Assembly (NCBI RefSeq): GCF_023898315.1
Contig: NC_064619.1
Coordinates: 302,288,150-302,352,149, forward strand
Source: Schistocerca nitens
Taxonomy: Eukaryota > Arthropoda > Insecta > Orthoptera > Acrididae
Length of the DNA stretch: 64,000 nucleotides
Direction: 5' to 3'
In this document: one piece after another, positions 56,281-64,000 of the stretch
Position numbering within the stretch: the stretch's first letter is position 1
How the letters are laid out: each line of letters opens with the position of its first letter
The notes under the pieces: model-generated
What the model was told of the DNA's origin: nothing
The model's input: the letters and a program-made list of their open reading frames with translations, nothing else
Database searches by the model: none
Program-made: the position numbers and the translations under genes

Positions 56281-57828
56281 AATGACAGGAGAAAAGTTAC
56301 AACACCAAGAAATAATTAATATAGAGTAATGAAATTTCAGGAATGTCTGGGTAACATATTAACTGATTAATGTTGCAAGATGACAGGTTAATGTAAGTGC
56401 GAGATAAGCTATTGTAAATGTGAAATGCCGGCCAGAGTGGCCAAGCGATTCTAGACGCTACAGTCCAGAACCGCGCGACCGCTACGGTCGCAGGTTCGAA
56501 TCCTGCCTCGGGCATGGATGTGTGTGATGTCCTTAGGTTAGTTAGGTTTAAGTAGTTCTAAGTTCTAGGGGACTGATGACCTCAGAAGTTAAGTCCCATA
56601 GTGCTCAGAGCCATTTGAACCATTAAATGTGAAATGCTAGTACATTAATAACCAGAGTATCTGCCAAAATGTTGAATGCAGGCATGCAAATGTGCATGCA
56701 TTGTGGGATGGAGTTCCATGCCTATTGCACTGTGTCAGTCAATACAGAACAGTTAATGCTGGTTGTGGATGACAATGGAGATGTCATCATCTGGTGATGT
56801 CCCATACAGACAGATCTGGTGATGAACCAGGCCAATGCACTATGTTGACTCTCTGTAGAGCATGTTGGGTAACACAGTGGTATGTGAGCGAACATTATCC
56901 TGTTGGAAAACACTCCCTGGAATGCTGCTCATGAATGGCAGCACAACAGGTCGAATCACCAGACTGACTTACAATTTTGCAGTCATGGTGCATGGAATAA
57001 CCGCAAGATTACTCCTGCTGTCATACAAAATTGCACCCCAGACCATAAACCCAGTTGTAGGTCCAGTGTGTCTAGACGGCAGACAGGTTGGTTTGTAGGT
57101 GCTCACATGGCTGCCTCATAACCAACACACGGCTACCACTAGTACTGAGGCACAACCGGCTTTCATCAGAAAACACAACAGACCTCCAATCCACCCTCCA
57201 ATGAGTTCGCACTTGACACCACTGAAATCACAAAAATCGGTGGTTTGGGGTAAGTGGAAATCAGGCTACAGGGTGTCTAGCTCACAGCTGTCCTTGGAAA
57301 TATCTGATTTGTAACAGTGTCTTTGTGTCACTGTGGTGCCAACTGCTTCTTGAATTGCTGCTTTAGATGCAGTACAATTTGCCACAGCCTTACGCCATAC
57401 ACGGCAGTCTTTGCCATCGGTAGTGCCACATGGCCATCTGCAGAATGGTCTTCTTGTGACCGTACCTTCCTATGACCACTGCTGCTAGCAGTCATGTTTG
57501 ATGACTACACTCCTCTCAAGTCTTTCTGTATCCAGCTATCCGTAGCCCTGTTATATGACCTCTTTCAAACTCTGTGAACTGTTGATAGTGGCGTCTTCAT
57601 CGTCCTAAAGGCATTCTTGGCTAACATCAACTCACTACGTCCAATCTGAAAGGTAATTAATGTTCATGGCCTTTACAGCAGTTGTTTGAAGCAAACCTGA
57701 TTTTCATGCTCTTAGTCTGCTACTAGCGATTTCAATAGGTATCATCTTTCAGGTATAGAAAAATGCTTACTAAATTTCATTTATCTCGCATAGCTTCTTC
57801 TTGGCGTTGGGATTGTTTTTCTGTCAGC
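56281..57828 (-). mobile_element. Tc1-like transposon, decayed, with nested SINE
   Basis: The left end (ATGACAGGAGAAAAGTTACA..CACCAAGAA) and the right end (complement CTGACAGAAAAACAATCCCA..GCCAAGAA) are imperfect TIRs. The interior on the minus strand shows Tc1 transposase blocks matching the layout of the intact copy at 7306-8727: a gatctggtgat..ccaggccaa..gttgac block, then tatcctgttggaaaacac, then a worn catalytic core to about 57560. Stops and shifts are frequent. A SINE (56429-56623) sits in its left subterminal part. Confidence 0.8.
56429..56623 (+). mobile_element. tRNA-derived SINE with 13-14 bp TSD
   Basis: Full-length SINE. The tRNA-like head has GAGTGGCCAAGCGATTCTAG as A-box region and GGTTCGAATCC as B box (56493-56503), followed by the body that is also seen truncated at 28686-28785. 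TAAATGTGAAATG(C) flanks it at 56415-56428 and 56624-56637. It inserted into the decayed Tc1-like element, so it is younger than that element. Confidence 0.93.
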
Positions 57829-58034
57829 ATATGTACAGACTTCAGACAGTTTGTGGCTTTCACCTTGCAACTTAGGTTCAAGTTGTCTGAGTCAGATAAT
57901 TGTGGAACTGGTTCTTTTGTTAGTGCTCCACATTCTTACCTTTATTCAGGCATGTTTGGTTAGATGTTTAATATTAACATTACTCTAACATAGAGGAATA
58001 AAAAGGATTTTCATAATTGTTTCTTGTGTTTTAG

Positions 58035-58097
58035 GTTACAGGTATATTGCTGTTCCTATGGCAACCAGGAGAGGAGAGTCAATGATATTGGGACCAT
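58035..58097 (+). CDS. host gene exon C (63 bp)
   Basis: A small exon between TTGTGTTTTAG and the donor GTAAGT. Completing the split codon from exon B (A|GT), it reads SYRYIAVPMATRRGESMILGP and leaves one base (T) for exon D. The length is a multiple of three. It starts the basic cytosolic tail (YRY, RR) right after the membrane helix. The surrounding introns are 38.35 and 5.58 kb. Confidence 0.78.
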
Positions 58098-58429
58098 GTA
58101 AGTATAATGGAAATGTAAAATATGTCTTCTCAGAAAATATGTGTTTTCTTATCATAATACAAAAGCTGATTTCTCTTTCAATAAATTCCAACTAGTTTGT
58201 CTCATGTTTGACTCTTGTTCTTCATTGAGTTAGCTCTAATCCTGTTTCATATGCTTCTAATGTTTGAGAATTTGTTTGATTTTAATAATCCCTTTTAAAT
58301 TAGGAGCTGATTAGTAGAACACTTTCGGAACTCTCAGTAGTAGTTTCTTTAGGCTTTATATGCTGCTAATAGTTGATTACATGTTACACTTCAGGTCTAC
58401 CCATTTTTTTCTATCATTTAATCAGTCTC

Positions 58430-59334
58430 CCAATAGTAGATACCCAAATCTACAACTCCCATGGACCGATATTTTGGCAGGAACCCACCCTGCCATTTTC
58501 AAGACAAAACTGCAACACACACTTTAAACACTGACACCATCAAAACCAAAGATGACTGACATCAGAAGTTATCAGTAGTGAAATTGATAGTTAACAGGTG
58601 AGGTAGCATTAACAGACCAATTTTATTCAAAATGCTCCCTGCGTAAAGCCGTAAACTTTGGTGCCATCTCGTTATTATCATCACTCACCCAGTGCACAGT
58701 GGTTTGATGGCGCAACACACGTCTGATCTGTCTTTCGCTATAGCCATTCTGATGAAAGGAGATTTTGAGATGGGATAAGTCAGCAAACAAACTCTCAAGG
58801 TCTGAGATGACATGGGCCCTGTGAACCAAGATGAGATGTACCCCTTCACATTGAGCAGGAGGGTGACAACTATCAGCTACAGATACAAGTCAGTGTGAGA
58901 AGGATTCCTATAAATGGCATTTCTCAATGCACCATCAACCTTCTTCCCAACCAACACATCAAGGAAGGGAAGACAGCTATTCTTTTCCATCTCTATTGTG
59001 AAACAAGTACTCGGATGGTTCGAATTCAAAGTGTTCTAAACAGTCATTCATATTCTCAGCACCATGATGCCAAACAACAAAAGTATTGTCTACATATCGA
59101 AATAAACATGTAAGTTTTAATTTCGCCAACTCCAAGACATGTTCCTTGAAATCTTTCAACAAATTAGCAATAATAGGTGACAATGGGCTTCCCATTGCCT
59201 TATAAATAGCGATGGTGGTTTTTGTTTAAATTCTGCATGGAATCGTGCTCTCTCCCTTGTCAAAAAATAGAATGACAGGGTTAATTTCACTGTCAGTAAC
59301 TTCTGATGTTGGCCATCTTTGGTTTGTGATGGTG

Positions 59335-59378
<44 letters not shown>

Positions 59379-59425
59379 TTTGTGTGTTTCCAGAGTTCCT
59401 CTGCAAACCAAGATTTTAAATTTCC
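58430..59425 (-). pseudogene. Penelope-like RT (palm and thumb), decayed
   Basis: Minus strand. KAMGSPLSPIIANLLKDFKEHVLELAKL then CLFRYVDNTFVVWHHGAENM (59195-59060) is the PLE palm with motif C changed from YVDD to YVDN. ADSCHPPAQCEGVHLILVHRAHVISDLESL and QNGYSERQIRRVLRHQ (58880-58690) is the PLE thumb. Frames differ between the two parts. It differs clearly from the other PLE copies, which lack the palm, so it is probably a second PLE family. Confidence 0.8.
59338..59376. repeat. (GT)n microsatellite
   Basis: GT run next to the PLE RT fragment. Confidence 0.95.
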
Positions 59426-59429
59426 ATCC

Positions 59430-61529
59430 ACAGTGCTTACTTAAAGCAGTTTTGCCTTGAAAACGGCAGAGTGTGCTCCTGTTGAAATATTGGCGATGGT
59501 TGAAGACATCACCGGTTGCATTCTCGTAAGTTACTTGAACATTGTATATGCCAGGAGACGTTCACATTGTTTATTTCTACAAGGATAAGGAGTGTATCAT
59601 TACTTGTGGAGGTTGGATAAACTTCACAGCAGTAGAGTAAGATTGCAATAAGTGATTCTTGTTTTTACTAAGGTGTCTGGATCAAAATATTTTTCCAACA
59701 TTTGCCAAAGTTGTCCATCGTATTAATTCTCCTGCTGCCAGCCGCATAAAGCAATGAGCTATCCAAGCTCTAGTTTGTGAAACCGAACACCACAGAAATT
59801 AAGTCATGAGAATTCTGCCAGATAACATGCCTAGCATATAGTCGTCGTAAGTAAAAGGTAAACTGTGATGGGAAGTGCTGTTGATTATCACAATACAATA
59901 GATTTTATATTGGAAAAAAGTACTCAGAGCCCAAAATTGACTTGATTCCACATGTACAAGGCTAAAAGAAGCACAAGTCTTCTGTTTAAAGGACCCTTTT
60001 CTTAATTTTACTCTTACTTTCTAATAAGATTAATGCTAGCATGTGGATGTTTCTGTAAAAATTAATAGATTTAGCTGTCACATTTTGTGTAATTAATAAG
60101 GCATCAGTTGTTCAAAAGCAGTTCTAGAGGAAAGCAAATGCACAAGTTGAATTTCATTAGGGGGATTATGATTGTTTCTGGCCTCATACCAGTGAATAAA
60201 GGTCCAGAAACAATGTAACACAAAGACCTATCCTCAAAGTCTGCTCAGTTCTAAGGTTCTATATTCTCTGCATGAGATGGCATGACCTCTTGCTTTTTCT
60301 GCTCACAATTATCTTACTAGCTGTTGCTGTAACAATCTGTACAACATGTAGAGTATTATTTGTTATGACAGCCATCCTTGGAAAGCATTATGTAATGCAA
60401 CTAATTTTATTTTACCAAACCAGAAAAAATCAGAATAGTTATGTGAGCTTATCTCCTTAGTTTTCTAGTATTTGTAAGCCTCATAGAAATAATTGTGATG
60501 TAATAATATTGCTGTTCAAGTATTAGTTTTGCAAACTCATTATGGAAAGCAATGACATCTCATCTTGAAATTATTACATCAATAATGGAGTAATCCATTA
60601 GCAAAACTCTTAACACAACAGCTTTAGAAGGTTTTGAATGATATAAAATTATAATTTATATGAAATGTTGTACATTGTGACCATAGCGTACTGAACACTA
60701 TTGATTAAAGGGGGGGGGGGGGGGAGGACCTATGTACTATACCTCCCTAGTTATATTTTAATATTCAAACAAGAAGGTTTCCCTGTGCACCACCATAATT
60801 TTTTTAAAACATTATTACACATTTGAAGTATGACTAAAGTTACGTATTAGACATCCCCATCCCCCAGTACCACAGCTGCATATAACATTTCTTTGAGTCA
60901 AACACAAGGTATGTATACTCCTGTTTATTAGAAATTAAGCCTTAAAAAAGTTTTCCTGCTCTCCAGAAATACATACAGTTGTTAATTATTCAGTAGCTAG
61001 CCAAATGTAACAGTGTGGAAAACAATCCAAAATGCTTGTGCACTGGCCATTGCCCTATCATAGACGCAGGAAAAAAGGGGGGGGGGGGCAAATCTGTTGA
61101 GAATATAAACACCCTGGCTGTGGGAACAAGGAGATAAAATACAACTGCCAGTGATTCCAGTACAACTGATCATGGGCATTCGCTGGGCAGCAACTTCTCA
61201 AGACCCATGTGCAAAGGAATCAAGAGAACCATCCCTGGGTGCAAAGTTGCTGATCACTATTGCCTGCCGGTTACCTATTGGATTAGCACTAGACTCACAT
61301 GAAACCTCTTTTCTAGAGGTGATATTCCAGAACACTGATGTTGTCACGCGATGGACTGGAAAATGATATAATATATGGGGTGGCATAAAAATCACGACAC
61401 ACACAGGGAATTTTTATATGCAGGTGGGTACTGTGTATTTTGATATGTAACGTAGTAAGGCCTTTATGATGTCAATATTCATTGAATGCAGCTTTCATAG
61501 ATTGATCACAGCATATGTCTCAAGAAGGC
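59430..61529. other. intron sequence, nothing recognised
   Basis: About 2.1 kb of AT-rich sequence. G-runs at about 60711-60724 and 61077-61088 are simple tracts. No domain or repeat was supported. Confidence 0.45.
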
Positions 61530-62850
61530 AAATGCTACAAAATGTGAAAATTATAGGACGCTCAGCCTAGTTACTCACGCCTCTAAAATAGTAACCTCAG
61601 GTATCCTAAAACGCATAGAACAAAAAGTCGAAGCTACACTCTCCTAAGACCAGTTTGGATTCCGGAAAGATAGAGGAACCAGAGTAGCAATATTTGCTCT
61701 AAAACTAATAATAGTGAAATGACTAGATAAGAACCTGACAACATACATAGCTTTCGTAGATGTAGAGAAAGCCTTTGATAATGTTAAATGGGATAAGATG
61801 TTTGAGGTACTAAAAAAGTAGGAATAGACTATAAAGATAGAAAAATGATATGGAACCTGTACAAAAACAAGACGGCAGTTATCCGTGGATGGACAAAACA
61901 AGAAGTGGTGCAGATATGGAAAGGTATTCGACAAGGTTGCGCACTATCCTGTTATCTTTAACCTATACATTGAAGAGGTGCTGAAAAAAGTAAGGGAAAA
62001 TTCACAGACAAGTGTAGTAATTCATGGCCAACGAATAGATATGATAAGATATGCCGATGATATAGCTGTCCTAGCTGAAAGTGAAGAAGATCTTGCAGCC
62101 CTACTGAATAGAATGAATAAAGTTATGGGGGAAGAATATAATATGAGAATTAATAAAGCAAAAACAAAAGTAATGGCATGCGACAAAAAAGATCAAGTGA
62201 AAGTCCAAGTTCATGTAGGCAATGAACTGCTTCAACAAGTTGATAAATTTACTTATCTGGGCAGTAATATTACCAGGGATGGAAGGAGCAAGGCGGAAGT
62301 GAGAAGTAGAATTGCTCAAGCAAAGGCTGCTTTTAACAAGAACAAAAACATCAGCCTTGAAATCAGGAAAAGATTTTTGAAATCAAATGTGTGGAGTGTG
62401 GCATGCTATGGGTGTGAAACATGGACTCTTGGGACAGAGGAAGACCAGAAGCTAAGTTCTTTTGAAATGTGGTGCTATAGACGCATGCTCGAAATAAAAT
62501 GTATCGACATGGTCACAAATGAAGTGGTTCTGGAAAGAGCAGGTGAGAAGAGAAGCTTCTGGAGTTTCATTGTTAAAAGAAGAGTGCAATTTACAGGCCA
62601 TCTGTTAAGACATAAAGGAATCCTGAACACAATCATAGAGGTGATATGTGGAGGGATAAAGACCAAGAGGAAAACCACGGCTGAGGTACATGGATCAAAT
62701 CGTGAAAGATGTGGGATGTAACACCTATAAAGAAATGAATAGGAAAGCTGAAAGACGCACAGAATGGAGACAAGTTGCCATTGTAGCTGTTGCAAACCAA
62801 TCCTTGGATTGACCACTACTGAAGAAGAAGAAGAAGAAGAAGAAGAAGAC
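61530..62850 (+). pseudogene. RTE-like LINE ORF2, 3' half, frameshifted
   Basis: RT blocks: DQFGFRKDRGTRVAIF (about 61650), IAFVDVEKAFDNVKWDKM (61745-61800), VIFNLYIEEVLKKV and IRYADDIAVLAESEEDLAALL (61950-62105, catalytic YADD intact). Then FTYLGSNITRDGRSKAEVRSRI, WSVACYGCETWTLG, FEMWCYRRMLEIKCID and FTGHLLRHKG (to about 62620). The frame 61885-62721 is open for 278 codons; breaks lie before it and near 62700. It ends in a (GAA)n tail at 62820-62848, the expected 3' signature. Same family type as 19930-21345. Confidence 0.87.
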
Positions 62851-63049
62851 ATAATAAAGTGTCAGCAGTGTCAATGATTGTTGGTGTTGCAGATAGGCAA
62901 GTGATAGGTTGTGGACAAGTCTAGCATTGGTTCCTGTGCAGCTGCCATTGCATTGGATTGCAGAGCGTTGCTGGGCAACAACAGTATGTGAAATGTTAAT
63001 GTGGTAGGAAAATAATTTCCGATAGTGTTTGAAGAATGTTTGATGCATA

Positions 63050-63405
63050 CGGTAGTTGCCAGCAGACATATTTAAATATGTCTGCTTGTGTCTGTATATG
63101 TGTGGATGGATATGTGTGTGTGTGCGAGTGTATACCCGTCCTTTTTTCCCCCTAAGGTAAGTCTTTCCGCTCCCGGGATTGGAATGACTCCTTACCCTCT
63201 CCCTTAAAACCCACATCCTTTCGTCTTTCCCTCTCCTTCCCTCTTTCCTGATGAGGCAACAGTTTGTTGCGAAAGCTTGAATTCTGTGTGTATGTTTGTG
63301 TTTGTTTGTGTGTCTATCGACCTGCCAGCACTTTCATTTGGTAAGTCACATCATCTTTGTTTTTAGATATATTTTTCCTACGTGGAATGTTTCCCTCTAT
63401 TATAA
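63050..63405 (+). repeat. foldback-family repeat, plus orientation
   Basis: Copy of one arm of the 30671-31264 hairpin: it begins with a small palindrome (AGCAGACATATTTAAATATG..), the same hinge position as in the hairpin, and ends gtggaatgtttccctctattataa. It matches the 31010-31260 arm almost base for base. A hammerhead-like core lies at 63248-63274. Confidence 0.88.

Positions 63406-63407
<2 letters not shown>

Positions 63408-63458
<51 letters not shown>
63408..63458. repeat. (AT)n microsatellite
   Basis: AT run directly behind the foldback-family repeat. It may have grown from its 3' end or its target site. Confidence 0.95.
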
Positions 63459-63461
<3 letters not shown>

Positions 63462-63677
63462 TTCATTTTGGGAGTCTACTTTCCAATTATATGTTTCTAC
63501 ATGTATTATTCGGTTTGCTGATAGAATTATTAATGAAAATACCCTTCAGTTTGTCTTGGTTATCACATTTATGACAGGCTACCATGAAATACGTAAAAAT
63601 AAGACAACACTTGTCACATGAACTCTTTATGTAATCTGAAGTAGTTTATCACTCATCTTTTGATTTCTTTCTTTCAG

Positions 63678-63853
63678 CTTCACTTCAGCTAACAAAAAGA
63701 CAATCGATTTATGATGGAGCAGGTAGTGGCAGTATCAGCAGGCCTAGTAATTTAATGATTCGTGCACCATTTTCTACAACTGAAGCTGTATATGGAGACC
63801 CAAGGACACCATTCCAAAATATTGATGCACATCGAAGGAGAACTTTTCTGTGA
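63678..63853 (+). CDS. host gene exon D (terminal coding exon)
   Basis: Starts after TTTCTTTCAG. With the T carried from exon C the frame reads SSLQLTKRQSIYDGAGSG, SISRPSNLMIRAPFSTTE, AVYGDPRTPFQNIDAHRRRTFL and then TGA (63851-63853). This is a basic, Ser/Thr/Pro-containing cytosolic tail without known domains; DPRTPF is a possible proline-directed phosphorylation site. The sequence after the stop is presumably 3' UTR and continues beyond the window; no polyadenylation signal is seen before 64000. Phase agreement across four exons makes the model solid although the protein is unrecognised. Confidence 0.8.
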
Positions 63854-64000
63854 TGAAGCCAGTGTGGACACTGGCATGTTGTAATTTATTGTTTAGTAGA
63901 TGTGTTGGTTCTGGAAACTGTGGTTTACAAGTGGGTCAGATGACGTGTTCCTGTGATACAACATTTAATGTAGTGTTGCTTCTTCTGGTGTTCTCTCCAC

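Noticed and set aside
1-64000. CRISPR array, operon or bacterial defence system
   Set aside because: No spaced direct repeats, ribosome binding sites or bacterial-type gene packing; splice sites, SINEs and LINEs show a eukaryotic intron landscape.

Overview
This is a piece of a large, repeat-rich invertebrate genome, most likely an insect. An orthopteran such as a locust or grasshopper fits best. The main clues are tRNA-derived SINEs with short target-site duplications (TSDs), CR1-, RTE- and I-like LINEs, Penelope-like elements (PLEs), piggyBac, Tigger and Tc1/mariner transposons, and many (CA)n/(GA)n tracts. The species guess comes from general familiarity with these repeats, not from a search. 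No bacterial-type genes, CRISPR arrays or rRNA are visible.

Host gene. One host gene runs through the whole window on the + strand. Four small exons (2444-2611, 19518-19680, 58035-58097, 63678-63853) have canonical AG/GT splice borders, join in phase and end at a TGA. Together they encode the C-terminal 189 or so residues of a single-pass membrane protein: a segment with an N-glycosylation sequon, one membrane helix, and a basic Ser/Thr/Arg-rich tail of about 78 residues. I do not recognise the protein. Everything else in the window is intron (about 16.9, 38.4 and 5.6 kb, plus a partial upstream intron) filled with mobile DNA.

Layout. 1-1.4 kb: PLE 3' end (+). 2.44 kb: exon A. 3.5-4.2 kb: PLE 3' fragment (-). 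4.4-7.3 kb: CR1-like LINE (-). 7.3-8.7 kb: Tc1-like transposon with an intact transposase (-). 8.7-11.1 kb: mariner-like and LINE remnants (-). 14.4-17.9 kb: head-to-head PLE pair with a nested foldback. 18.9 kb: SINE. 19.5 kb: exon B. 19.9-21.3 kb: RTE-like LINE (+) split by a short PLE-tail insertion. 21.4-22.3 kb: piggyBac piece. 22.5-25.2 kb: decayed CR1-like LINE (+). 26.3 kb: SINE. 28.7-31.3 kb: SINE fragment and foldback repeats, including a near-perfect hairpin. 31.5-37.8 kb: decayed Ty3/gypsy element (-) split by a second PLE pair. 37.8-39.65 kb: unidentified element with terminal inverted repeats (TIRs) of more than 300 bp. 40.0-43.4 kb: CR1/L2-like LINE (-) with an intact endonuclease frame. 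43.5-45.1 kb: second piggyBac piece. 45.9-47.2 kb: Tigger (-). 47.4-53.2 kb: I-clade LINE with RNase H (+). 54.7-56.0 kb: intact mariner-like transposon (+). 56.3-57.8 kb: decayed Tc1-like element with a nested SINE. 58.04 kb: exon C. 58.4-59.4 kb: PLE reverse transcriptase (-). 61.5-62.85 kb: RTE-like LINE (+). 63.05-63.4 kb: foldback-family repeat. 63.68 kb: exon D.

The most interesting points are two DNA transposons with complete transposase frames, TIRs and TA duplications, both with unusual catalytic spacing; a 0.6-kb hairpin flanked by a 15-bp TSD; recurrent head-to-head PLE architecture; a hammerhead-like core repeated in PLE tails and the hairpin family; and an unclassified long-TIR element.
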